Source of the DNA: Marinactinospora thermotolerans DSM 45154
GTDB lineage: Bacteria > Actinomycetota > Actinomycetes > Streptosporangiales > Streptosporangiaceae
DNA length: 64,000 nt
Direction: 5' to 3'
Assembly: GCF_900167435.1 (NCBI RefSeq)
Contig: NZ_FUWS01000002.1
Coordinates: 517,534 to 581,533, forward strand
Positions 16,278 to 23,939 of this stretch are shown here, piece after piece. A program made the translations under genes and the position numbers. Below the pieces are notes generated by a model. The model searched no databases and had not been told where the DNA came from. It saw only the letters and a program-made list of their open reading frames with translations. Every line of letters starts with the position of its first letter. Position 1 is the stretch's first letter.

Positions 16278-17756
16278 CTACCCCAGGTCGGCCCAGCCCT
16301 TGGAGCGTTCCACCGCCTCGCGCCAGCGACGGTAGGCGGCCTCGTCACGCTCGCCCGGCTCGAAACGCAGATCGAGTTTCCAGGTGTCGACCAGTTCCTC
16401 GGTGGAGGACCACACGCCCGCGCCGAGCCCGGCCAGGAAGGCCGCTCCCAGCGCGGTGGTCTCCTGGATCCGTGGCCGGGCCACGCTGACGCCGAGCTGG
16501 TCGGCCTGTAGCCGGCACAGCAGGTTGTTGGCCGAGGCCCCGCCGTCCACCCGCAGCTCGGGAAGTTCGGTGCCCGACGCCTTGGTCATCGCCTCGGCGA
16601 CGTCACGGACCTCGAAGGCGATCGCCTCCAGCGTGGCGCGGGCGAGGTGGGCGCGTCGGGTGCCACGGGTGATGCCGAAGATCGCGCCACGCGCCTGGGG
16701 GTCCCAGTCGGGCGCGCCCAGACCGGTCAGGGCGGGGACGAACACCACGCCCCCGGAGTCGGGAACGCTGGTGGCCAGGGCCTCCGACTGGGGGGCGCTG
16801 TCGATCAGCCCCAGGCCGTCGCGCAGCCACTGCACCGCGGCGCCGGTCACGAAGATGGAGCCCTCCAGGGCGTACTCCAACCGGCCGTCGGGGTGCTGCC
16901 ACAGCACGGTGCTCAGCAGGCCGTGCTCCGGCGCGACGGGTTCGCCGCCGGTGTTGAGCAGGACGAAGGACCCGGTGCCGTAGGTGCACTTGGAGGTGCC
17001 GGGGGAGTAGCAGGTCTGTCCGAACATCGCGGCCTGCTGGTCACCGGCGATGCCGGCGATGGGGATGCGCAGGCCCAGGAACTCCTCGGGCGAGGTCTCG
17101 CCCAGGGCGCCGTAGGAGGGGACGACCTCGGGCAGCGCCTCCATGGGGACGCCGAACAGCTCGCACAGCTCGGGCGACCACGAGCCGGCCCTGATGTCGT
17201 AGAGGAGGGTGCGCGAGGCGTTGGAGGCGTCGGTGATGTGGCGCGCCCCGCCGGTGAGCCGTGCGACGATGTAGGAGTCCACGGTTCCGATCGCGACATC
17301 GCCGGCCTGGACGCCCTTCCAGGCCCGTTCGTCGTTGCGCGCGATCCAGGTCAGCTTCGTGGCGGTGAAGTAGGGGTCCAGGCGCAGCCCGGTCAGTTCG
17401 GTGATCCGCTCCTCATGCCCCTCCTCACGCAGTGAGGAACAGATGCCGGCGGTACGGCGGTCCTGCCAGACGATCGCACGGCGTGGCGCGGTGGCGCGTT
17501 TGCGGTCCCACAGCACCGCGGTCTCACGCTGGTTGGTGATTCCCAGACAGGCCGGCTGGACCCCGGCCGCGTCGATCGCGGTCTGGCAGGCGGCCAGGGT
17601 GGCCTGCCAGATCTCCTCCGGAACGTGCTCGACCCATCCGGTATCCGGGTAGTGCTGGGCGAATTCCTGGTAACCGCGGGCGAGGACGGTCCCGTTCTCG
17701 CTTACCATCAGCGCTGTCACGCCGGTGGTCCCGGCGTCGATGGTGAGCACGGTCAT
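16278..17756 (-). CDS. glpK: Glycerol kinase
   Basis: A 492-residue FGGY kinase converting glycerol and ATP to glycerol-3-phosphate. It opens with the phosphate-1 motif DAGTTGVTALMV, has the WVEHVPEEIW segment typical of GlpK, the actin-fold motif TYGTGSFVLLNTG and the FGGY signature region near ELRVDGGASANNLLCRLQAD. GGAGG precedes the ATG by a good distance. No glpF or glpD is adjacent. A perfect TGGTCTAGACCA palindrome lies 30 bp upstream of the start, the dre consensus of the GntR-family regulator DasR, so repression by an amino-sugar-responsive factor is possible. Confidence 0.95.
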   Translation of the reverse strand: MTVLTIDAGTTGVTALMVSENGTVLARGYQEFAQHYPDTGWVEHVPEEIWQATLAACQTAIDAAGVQPACLGITNQRETAVLWDRKRATAPRRAIVWQDRRTAGICSSLREEGHEERITELTGLRLDPYFTATKLTWIARNDERAWKGVQAGDVAIGTVDSYIVARLTGGARHITDASNASRTLLYDIRAGSWSPELCELFGVPMEALPEVVPSYGALGETSPEEFLGLRIPIAGIAGDQQAAMFGQTCYSPGTSKCTYGTGSFVLLNTGGEPVAPEHGLLSTVLWQHPDGRLEYALEGSIFVTGAAVQWLRDGLGLIDSAPQSEALATSVPDSGGVVFVPALTGLGAPDWDPQARGAIFGITRGTRRAHLARATLEAIAFEVRDVAEAMTKASGTELPELRVDGGASANNLLCRLQADQLGVSVARPRIQETTALGAAFLAGLGAGVWSSTEELVDTWKLDLRFEPGERDEAAYRRWREAVERSKGWADLG

Positions 17757-17785
17757 GGGGTTGGCCTCCAGTAGCTCGGACGACT

Positions 17786-17799
17786 ATGGTCTAGACCAT
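17786..17799. promoter_or_regulatory. DasR-type (GntR/HutC) operator
   Basis: ATGGTCTAGACCAT is a perfect 14-bp palindrome whose core equals the published DasR responsive element consensus (A-C-T-G-G-T-C-T-A-G-A-C-C-A). It stands 30 bp from the glpK start and 226 bp from pfkA. The position close to glpK fits a repressor site for that gene. Confidence 0.6.
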
Positions 17800-17897
17800 G
17801 TGAGGTGTGCGGTACGGCGACGGTGTCCCGTGAAGGGGGCGCATCCCGGAGATCTACCCGGGTGTGAACATCTTTCAACTCTTTTGGGACCCGCTTC

Positions 17898-17913
17898 CGT
17901 GACGCCTGTCACA
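17898..17913. promoter_or_regulatory. CRP-like palindrome
   Basis: CGTGACGCCTGTCACA matches TGTGA-N6-TCACA at all fixed positions but the first. It lies 112 bp upstream of pfkA and 142 bp upstream of glpK. A site upstream of glycolytic genes is plausible for an actinobacterial CRP, but one match of this quality can occur by chance. Confidence 0.4.
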
Positions 17914-18024
17914 GTGCCGTCGCCTGGTCGGCGGCGGCGCACCGCGAGGTCGATGATCCATGTTCGAGGCGTCGCGGGTGACCCCATGGCGCTGGTTTCC
18001 AACGGGAATTTGAGGAGTACACGC

Positions 18025-19050
18025 ATGCGAGTCGGGGTTCTGACCGGAGGCGGCGACTGCCCGGGGCTGAACGCGGTCATCCGCGCGGTGGTCCGCAGGG
18101 GTATCAAGGACTACGGCTACGAGTTCGTCGGCTTCCGTGACGGCTGGCGCGGACCGCTCGAAGGCGACACCATGCCGCTGGACCGCGCGGCCGTGAGCGG
18201 GATCCTCCCGCGCGGTGGCACGATCCTGGGGTCCTCGCGCACCAACCTGATGAAGATCGAGGGCGGTGTCGAGCGGGTCAAGGACAACCTCGCGGGTCTC
18301 GGGGTCGACGCCCTGGTCGCCATCGGCGGCGAGGACACCCTCGGCGTCGCGCGTCAGCTCCACGACTTCGACGTCAAGGTCGTCGGCGTCCCCAAGACCA
18401 TCGACAACGACCTCAACGCCACCGACTACACCTTCGGCTTCGACACCGCGGTCAACATCGCCACCGAGGCGATCGACCGGCTGCACACCACCGCCGAGTC
18501 CCACCACCGCGCGCTCATCGTCGAGGTCATGGGCCGCCACGCGGGCTGGATCGCGCTGCACTCCGGCATGGCCGCCGGCGCCAACGTCATCCTCATCCCC
18601 GAGCGCCCCTTCGACATCGACGAGGTCGTCGCCCACGTCGAGAGCCGCTTCAAGACCAACTACGCGCCGATCATCGTGGTCGCCGAGGGGGCCCACCCCA
18701 AGGAGGGCCAGATGGAGCTCGCCAGCGGCGAACGCGACGCCTTCGGCCACGTCCGGCTCGGCGGCATCGGCCAGCGCCTGGCCGAGGAGATCGAGTCGCG
18801 CACCGGCAAGGAGGCCCGCTCGGTCGTCCTGGGCCACGTCCAGCGCGGCGGCACCCCCTCGGCGTTCGACCGCGTCCTGGCCACCCGCCTGGGCCTGGAC
18901 GCCATCGCCGCCGTCCACGACGGCGACTTCGGCAAGATGGTCGCCCTCCAGGGCACCTCCATCGTCCGGGTGGAGCTGGCCGCGGCCACCGACAAGCTCA
19001 AGACCGTTCCGGTCGAGCGCTACCAGGAGGCCGAGGTCTTCTTCGGCTAG
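18025..19050 (+). CDS. pfkA: 6-phosphofructokinase
   Basis: A 341-residue phosphofructokinase phosphorylating fructose-6-phosphate. The nucleotide loop is LTGGGDCPGLNA and the catalytic motif PKTIDNDL. At the two donor-specificity positions (E. coli Gly104 and Gly124) this protein has Asp (GGEDTLG) and Lys (PKTIDND), the residues found in PPi-dependent and mixed group III enzymes; the S. coelicolor relative nevertheless uses ATP. So the phosphoryl donor cannot be fixed by reading. TGAGGAG at 18011-18017 defines the ATG. CRP-like and DasR-like sites lie upstream. Confidence 0.92.
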   Translation: MRVGVLTGGGDCPGLNAVIRAVVRRGIKDYGYEFVGFRDGWRGPLEGDTMPLDRAAVSGILPRGGTILGSSRTNLMKIEGGVERVKDNLAGLGVDALVAIGGEDTLGVARQLHDFDVKVVGVPKTIDNDLNATDYTFGFDTAVNIATEAIDRLHTTAESHHRALIVEVMGRHAGWIALHSGMAAGANVILIPERPFDIDEVVAHVESRFKTNYAPIIVVAEGAHPKEGQMELASGERDAFGHVRLGGIGQRLAEEIESRTGKEARSVVLGHVQRGGTPSAFDRVLATRLGLDAIAAVHDGDFGKMVALQGTSIVRVELAAATDKLKTVPVERYQEAEVFFG

Positions 19051-19074
19051 GCCGGTCCACGGATCCCGCGCTCG

Positions 19075-19100
19075 GGGCCCCGCTCACAAGGGCGGGGCCC
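19075..19100 (+). terminator. Terminator after pfkA
   Basis: A 9-bp G+C stem (19075-19083 with 19092-19100) with an 8-nt loop lies 24 bp after the pfkA stop and is followed by TTCG. It separates pfkA from thiI. Confidence 0.6.
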
Positions 19101-19230
19101 TTCGCGTGCCAGGAGGTCCGCGCCGGGACGAAGGTGGTCCAACCGGTTGCGCGCGTGTTCGATACTGGAGTACGGGACCCCACGAGCGAGCCCCGATCCC
19201 CTTTCACCGAATCACCTGGGAGGCGTCGTC

Positions 19231-20520
19231 ATGTCCGCCACGTCCGACCACGCGGTCGTCGAAGCGCGAGAGGACGCTGTCGGCCCGGCGCCCAGTGCCC
19301 CGGAGGGTCTGGACGGCCTGGGCGAGCTGTGCGTCCTGATGAAGCTCGGCGAGATCGTTCTCAAGGGCAGCAACCGGCACCTGTTCGAGCGCCGGCTGCA
19401 CAACAACATCCGGGCCGCGGCCAAGGGACTGCCCGAACTCAAGATCTCCCAGCGCAAGGGCATCATCATGCTGCGCCTGCCCGGAGCCTCCGACCTGGAG
19501 GTCGCCGAGCTGGCCGAGCGCATGTGCAACGTCATGGGCATCGTCTGGGTGCACCTGGTACGCCGGGTCGCCAAGGACCTCGACACGATCACCGACGTCG
19601 CGGTGCGTTCCATGGCCGAGCGCACCGGTACCTTCGCGGTGCGGGCCCGCCGCCGTGACAAGCGTTTCCCCCTGATCTCCTCCGAGCTCGCCGCGCACGT
19701 CGGCTCCGCCGTCAAGAAGGCCCACCCCCACCTCGACGTCAAGCTCAAGAACCCCGACAACACCGTGTCCATCGAGGTGGACAAGGACGAGGCGTTCGTC
19801 TTCACCGACGGCATGCCCGGCCAGGGGGGACTCCCCGTCGGTATGAGCGGACGCGCCCTGGTGCTGATGTCGGGCGGCATCGACTCCCCGGTCGCCGCGC
19901 ACCGGATGATGCGCCGCGGTCTCAAGGTGGACTTCCTGCACTTCTCGGGGATGCCCTTCACCGGGCCCGAGTCGATCTACAAGGCCTACAGCCTGGTCCG
20001 CCAGCTCGACCGCTTCCAGGGGGGATCGCGGCTGTTCGTCGTCCCCTTCGGCAAGGCCCAGCAGCAGATCAAGAACTCCGGCGTCGAGCGGCTCCAGATC
20101 GTCGCCCAGCGCCGTCTCATGCTCAAGACCGCCGAGGTGCTCGCCGACCGTCTCGGCGGCGCGGCCCTGATCACCGGTGACGCCCTGGGACAGGTCTCCA
20201 GCCAGACCCTGACCAACATCACGGCCCTCGACGACGCCGTGGACCTGCCGATCCTGCGCCCCCTCGTGGGCATGGACAAGACCGAGATCATGGACCAGGC
20301 CCGTCGCATCGGCACGCTGGCGATCTCCGAGCTGCCCGACGAGGACTGCTGCACGCTGCTCACCCCGCGACAGGTCGAGACCGCCGCCAAGATCGCCGAC
20401 CTGCGCCAGATCGAGAAGCGGCTGGACGCCGAGGAACTCGCCGACTACCTCGCCGGAACCGCCCAGCTGCACAAGCCCAGCTACTTCGGCGGCCCCGAGT
20501 CGATGCCCGCCGGGGCCTGA
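19231..20520 (+). CDS. thiI: tRNA 4-thiouridine synthase, rhodanese-less
   Basis: A 429-residue ThiI: N-terminal ferredoxin-like domain (ELCVLMKLGEIVLKGSNR), THUMP domain with RRDKRFPLISSELAAHVG, then a PP-loop adenylation domain with SGGIDSPVAAHRM and GDALGQVSSQTLTN. It activates U8 of tRNA for sulfur transfer from a cysteine desulfurase. The C-terminal rhodanese domain of E. coli ThiI is missing, as in Bacillus and most actinobacteria, so a role in thiazole synthesis is not implied. EDCCTLLTP retains the conserved cysteine. ATG at 19231 follows GGGAGG; longer readings include intergenic DNA. Confidence 0.9.
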   Translation: MSATSDHAVVEAREDAVGPAPSAPEGLDGLGELCVLMKLGEIVLKGSNRHLFERRLHNNIRAAAKGLPELKISQRKGIIMLRLPGASDLEVAELAERMCNVMGIVWVHLVRRVAKDLDTITDVAVRSMAERTGTFAVRARRRDKRFPLISSELAAHVGSAVKKAHPHLDVKLKNPDNTVSIEVDKDEAFVFTDGMPGQGGLPVGMSGRALVLMSGGIDSPVAAHRMMRRGLKVDFLHFSGMPFTGPESIYKAYSLVRQLDRFQGGSRLFVVPFGKAQQQIKNSGVERLQIVAQRRLMLKTAEVLADRLGGAALITGDALGQVSSQTLTNITALDDAVDLPILRPLVGMDKTEIMDQARRIGTLAISELPDEDCCTLLTPRQVETAAKIADLRQIEKRLDAEELADYLAGTAQLHKPSYFGGPESMPAGA

Positions 20521-20529
20521 CCCGCTCCG

Positions 20530-20560
20530 CCGGGGCGGAGGCGCTTGGCCTCCGCCCCGG
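20530..20560. terminator. Terminator between convergent thiI and aroF
   Basis: A 13-bp perfect stem (20530-20542 with 20548-20560) with a 5-nt loop lies 9 bp after thiI and 62 bp beyond the aroF stop. Confidence 0.8.
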
Positions 20561-20622
20561 GTGGCTCCCGGACGTTCGCGTCGTGACACGTCGATGGCGT
20601 CCGCGGAGCCGGATGCGGCGCC

Positions 20623-21669
20623 TCACACGCCCATGGCCACCGCCTCCGGAGCCGGCGTGAGGACGCGGCCCAGCGCGTTCGGCAGTGTCCGGACCAGCGT
20701 GGCCAGCTCCTCCAGGTCCTCTCCGACCAGCGCCTGGGGGCCGTCGCACAGGGCGGTCTCGGGGTGGGGGTGGACGTCGACGATGAGTCCGTCAGCGCCC
20801 ACCGCGATCGCCGCGCGCGACAGCGGCAGCACCAGGTCGCGTCGGCCCCCCGAGTGCGACGGGTCGACGATCACCGGAAGGTGCGACAGGCGCTGGGCGA
20901 CCGGGACCGCGCTGATGTCCAGGGTGTTGCGGGTGGCCTTCTCGAAGGTGCGGATGCCGCGTTCGCACAGCACGATGTCGAGGTTGCCGCGCTGGGCGAT
21001 GTACTCCGCGGCCATCAGCCACTCCTCGATGGTGGAGCTCATCCCCCGCTTGAGCATGACCGGCCGGCCGGCGTCGCCGACGGCCTGAAGCAGCGCGAAG
21101 TTCTGCATGTTGCGGGTGCCGACCTGGAGCATGTCGGCGTAGGAGGCGACGAGTTCCACGTCCGCCGCGTCGACGACCTCGGTGACGATCGGCAGCCCCG
21201 TCTCCGCCCGCACGTCCGCCAGGATCCGCAGACCGGCCTCGCCCAGCCCCTGGAAGGCGTAGGGGGAGGTGCGCGGCTTGTAGGCGCCGCCACGGAGCAG
21301 CGCGGCACCGGCCGAACGCGCCATCAGGGCGGCCTTGAGCGTCTGTTCCGGCGTCTCCACCGCGCACGGGCCGGCGATCAACGTCATCCCATCGCCGCCG
21401 ATCGGCACGCCCGCGACGCTGACCACGGTCCGGCTGACGTGGTTCTCCCTGCTGACCAGCTTGTAGGGGGCCGAGATGCGCAGCACGTCGCTGACCCCGG
21501 GAAGGGCGCGCAGCCCCAGCCCCTCGAACCGCTCGACGTCGCCGACCAGGCCGATGATCGTCCGGCTCACGCCGCGCGTCACATAGGCCTCGCCCCCCGC
21601 CGCGGCCACCAGCTCGACGACGGCGTCGATGTTGTCGGAAGAGGCTTCGGGAGCCATCACGATGACCAT
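20623..21669 (-). CDS. aroF: 3-deoxy-7-phosphoheptulonate (DAHP) synthase, AroF/type I-beta
   Basis: A 348-residue enzyme joining phosphoenolpyruvate and erythrose-4-phosphate, the first step to Phe, Tyr and Trp. The N-terminal 90 residues form the ferredoxin-like regulatory domain of T. maritima-type DAHP synthases; the barrel follows with LIAGPCAVE, RGGAYKPRTSPYAFQGLG, LQVGTRNMQNF, LCERGIRTF and DPSHSGG, covering substrate and metal residues. The ATG at 21669 is preferred (GAGGA upstream; MVIVMAPEAS start). Expression is probably attenuated: a Phe/Trp/Tyr-rich leader peptide and an intrinsic terminator lie between promoter and start. Confidence 0.95.
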   Translation of the reverse strand: MVIVMAPEASSDNIDAVVELVAAAGGEAYVTRGVSRTIIGLVGDVERFEGLGLRALPGVSDVLRISAPYKLVSRENHVSRTVVSVAGVPIGGDGMTLIAGPCAVETPEQTLKAALMARSAGAALLRGGAYKPRTSPYAFQGLGEAGLRILADVRAETGLPIVTEVVDAADVELVASYADMLQVGTRNMQNFALLQAVGDAGRPVMLKRGMSSTIEEWLMAAEYIAQRGNLDIVLCERGIRTFEKATRNTLDISAVPVAQRLSHLPVIVDPSHSGGRRDLVLPLSRAAIAVGADGLIVDVHPHPETALCDGPQALVGEDLEELATLVRTLPNALGRVLTPAPEAVAMGV

Positions 21670-21710
21670 GTGCTTCGTCCTCAGCAATCGGTGTGAGATC
21701 GGGAAGAGCC

Positions 21711-21752
21711 GGAAAACGAAAAGAGCCCCGGGCCGTTCGGCCCGGGGCTCTT
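21711..21752 (-). terminator. Attenuator terminator in the aroF leader
   Basis: On the minus strand a perfect 14-bp stem (21752-21739 with 21734-21721, loop of 4) is followed by a T-rich run (TTTTCGTTTT), a rare true U-tailed terminator in this window. It lies after the leader-peptide stop and 52 bp before the aroF start. Its 5' arm (21738-21743 region) can instead pair with leader codons 12-15 (21798-21809), a candidate antiterminator. Confidence 0.85.
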
Positions 21753-21767
21753 CGAAAGTCGTCCGTG

Positions 21768-21842
21768 TCAGCGCAGCGCTAGTCGGGCGACCGTCCTACC
21801 CAAGGGCCGGTAGCCATAAAAGCGCCAAAACTTCCGCTGCAT
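21768..21842 (-). CDS. Aromatic-rich leader peptide of aroF
   Basis: A 24-codon frame reads MQRKFWRFYGYRPLGRTVAR and four more residues, with Phe5, Trp6, Phe8, Tyr9 and Tyr11: five aromatic residues in seven, covering all three products of the pathway. TTT, TTT and TAT, codons scarce in this genome, are used there. It precedes a U-tailed terminator and aroF, the classical order of ribosome-mediated attenuation. No strong Shine-Dalgarno is visible, so it may be close to the transcript start. The peptide sequence is read directly; the mechanism is inferred. Confidence 0.8.
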   Translation of the reverse strand: MQRKFWRFYGYRPLGRTVARLALR

Positions 21843-21948
21843 AACAGTGACTATAGCGCACCTCGTTGTATCCGCCGCGACACCGGGGTCTGCTCGGGCG
21901 GGCCGGGGAAGCCTGGCAGGATTGCCGGGACGGCCACGAAGGAGAGCG

Positions 21949-22551
21949 ATGTCGCAGCATCGACTGCCCCCCGGACAGTACGAGCCACGCGAGTGGCCGG
22001 CCGTGCACTACGGGCCGGTGCCCCGTTTCCGTCCGCACCGTTGGGACCTGCGTGTCTACGGTGCGACACAGGATCCGCGAGGTCACCGCTGGACATGGCC
22101 GGAGTTCGCGGAGTTACCGGTCACCGAGGTGGTGGCCGACTTCCACTGTGTCACCAGGTTCACCATCCTCGACAGCCGATGGGGAGGGGTTCCGGCGACC
22201 AGGCTCGTCGAACTCGCGCCGCCGGCGCCGTCGGTCACCCACGTCATGGTGTGGGCGGAGTACGGCTACAGCGCCAACCTGCGCATCGACGACTTCCTGC
22301 GCCCCGAGGTCCTGCTGGCGACGCACCGTGAGGGGCGGCCGCTCTCACCCGAGCACGGCCATCCGCTGCGGCTCGTGGTCCCGCACCTGTACGCCTGGAA
22401 GAGCGTCAAGTGGCTGCGGGCGATCGAGTACCTGACCGCCGACCGCCGTGGCTTCTGGGAGGAGAGGGGGTACCACAACCTCGCCGACCCCTGGGCCGAG
22501 CAGCGCTACTCCTACCAGGAGGAACCGGGACAAGGTCCACCCTTGGTCTGA
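21949..22551 (+). CDS. Cytoplasmic sulfite-oxidase-fold molybdopterin protein
   Basis: A 200-residue single-domain oxidoreductase of the YedY/sulfite-oxidase Moco family. The molybdenum-ligand cysteine is in DFHCVTRFT; SRWGGVP and LRLVVPHLYAWKSVKWLRAI are the characteristic later motifs, with the C terminus QRYSYQEEPGQGPP usual for the family. There is no twin-arginine signal, so unlike MsrP it stays in the cytoplasm. The ATG at 21949 is set by AAGGAG; the 34 extra codons upstream look non-coding. The substrate is unknown. Confidence 0.88.
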   Translation: MSQHRLPPGQYEPREWPAVHYGPVPRFRPHRWDLRVYGATQDPRGHRWTWPEFAELPVTEVVADFHCVTRFTILDSRWGGVPATRLVELAPPAPSVTHVMVWAEYGYSANLRIDDFLRPEVLLATHREGRPLSPEHGHPLRLVVPHLYAWKSVKWLRAIEYLTADRRGFWEERGYHNLADPWAEQRYSYQEEPGQGPPLV

Positions 22552-22615
22552 AGCCGGTGCGGTGGCTCCCGAGAACGCCCCACCCGCCGTAGGCCGATCC
22601 TCTAGCTTGTGGCGC

Positions 22616-23788
22616 ATGGTCTATGTCGCGATCACCGCGGGCCTGATCGCCCTGGCCTGCTGTTGCGAGCTGCTGCGACGGGTGTCCGCCGAACGCAGCC
22701 GTGCCGCCGCGCCGGTCGCCGAGACGACGAGGAGCACCCTGGGCATCGCCGCGCTGGCGGCACCCGCGTTGCGCCAGGGGCTGCGCAGTGGTCCGGCGGG
22801 CAGGGCGGTGCGGCACCTGCGCGTACTGCTGGGGGCCCGCGCCGTCGCCATCGTCGACGCCGAAGGGCTCCTGGCCTGGGACGGCGCCGGGCCGGGATGC
22901 GTCGACGCCGTCGAACTCGCCCGGCCGGTCCTCGCGGGGGGCCGGCCCCAGACGCTGCCCCGGCCCTCCTGTGACGACTCGGCGTGTCCCCTGGGAAGCG
23001 GCGCCGTCGCCCCGCTCACGGTGGCCGACCGGGTGGTGGGGGCGCTGTTGGCGTTCGGCCGGCCCGGTGTGCCCGCGCTCACCGAGGCGACGGTCGAGGT
23101 GGCCAGGTGGGCCTCGGGCCAACTCGAACTCGCGGATCTGGACCGGGTCCGCGCCCGGCTGGCCGACGCCCAATTGCGGGCGCTGCGGCTCCAGATCTCA
23201 CCGCATTTCGTCTACAACTGCCTGACGACGATCGCCTCCTTCGTCCGCACCGATCCGGTGCGGGCCCGCGCCCTCCTGCTCGACTTCGCCGATTTCGCGC
23301 GGTACTCCTTCCGTAGTTCCCGCAACCTCACCACGCTGGAGGAGGAACTCCGGTCGATCGACCGCTACCTGGCCCTGGAACGGGCCCGCTTCGGTGGTCG
23401 GCTGAGCCTGAAGGTCCGGGTGGCTCCCGAGGTGCTCTCGGTGAAGGTCCCCTTCCTGTGCCTGCAACCACTGGTGGAGAACGCGATCCGGCACGGTCTG
23501 GAGACGCGGACGGGGACCGGCCTGGTCAGCCTGACCGCCCGTGACGCCGGTCCCGAGGCCCATATCAGCGTCGAGGACGACGGTGTGGGAATGGATCCGG
23601 AACGTCTGCGCGCGATCCTCGCGGGGGAGGCCGCCGGGACGTCGGGGATCGGGCTGGCCAACGTCGACGAGCGGCTGCGCAACATGTTCGGCGACGCCTA
23701 CGGGCTGGTCATCGAGACCGGGATCGGGATGGGGACCAAGGTGAACCTGCGTATTCCGAAATTCCGTCCCGAGGGGATGGGGGGATGA
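22616..23788 (+). CDS. LytS/YehU-type sensor histidine kinase
   Basis: A 390-residue kinase: one N-terminal membrane helix (VYVAITAGLIALACCCEL), a GAF-like sensor region (about 60-175) containing CDDSACPLGSGAVAP, then the PF06580 phosphoacceptor domain with His197 in SPHFVYNCLTTIASF and an HATPase with NAIRHGLE and GIGLANVDERLRNMFG. Two cysteines in the GAF region could bind a ligand or metal. ATG at 22616 is used because the helix starts there. Downstream genes encode its LytTR partner and a two-subunit symporter, so it probably senses the transported carboxylate or its metabolic echo, as BtsS/BtsR do for pyruvate. Confidence 0.9.
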   Translation: MVYVAITAGLIALACCCELLRRVSAERSRAAAPVAETTRSTLGIAALAAPALRQGLRSGPAGRAVRHLRVLLGARAVAIVDAEGLLAWDGAGPGCVDAVELARPVLAGGRPQTLPRPSCDDSACPLGSGAVAPLTVADRVVGALLAFGRPGVPALTEATVEVARWASGQLELADLDRVRARLADAQLRALRLQISPHFVYNCLTTIASFVRTDPVRARALLLDFADFARYSFRSSRNLTTLEEELRSIDRYLALERARFGGRLSLKVRVAPEVLSVKVPFLCLQPLVENAIRHGLETRTGTGLVSLTARDAGPEAHISVEDDGVGMDPERLRAILAGEAAGTSGIGLANVDERLRNMFGDAYGLVIETGIGMGTKVNLRIPKFRPEGMGG

Positions 23789-23866
23789 GGGCGCTTGTCC
23801 TGCTTCCGGACGGAGTCGGGCGAGCCACCCGCAGGAATAAAAGGAAAAATGGGGCAAATAACAGTG

Positions 23867-23895
23867 CGGTAAATAGAGATCCCATCGCATTACCG
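23867..23895. promoter_or_regulatory. Inverted repeat upstream of the LytTR regulator
   Basis: CGGTAA (23867-23872) and TTACCG (23890-23895) face each other across 17 bp in an A+T-richer stretch 45-73 bp before the regulator start. It could be the site for self-regulation of the regulator-transporter genes. The arrangement is not the direct repeat usually bound by LytTR proteins. Confidence 0.3.
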
Positions 23896-23939
23896 TAAAA
23901 CGGTTGCGGCTGGCAGAAGGCTCGGACATTCTCAGTGGC

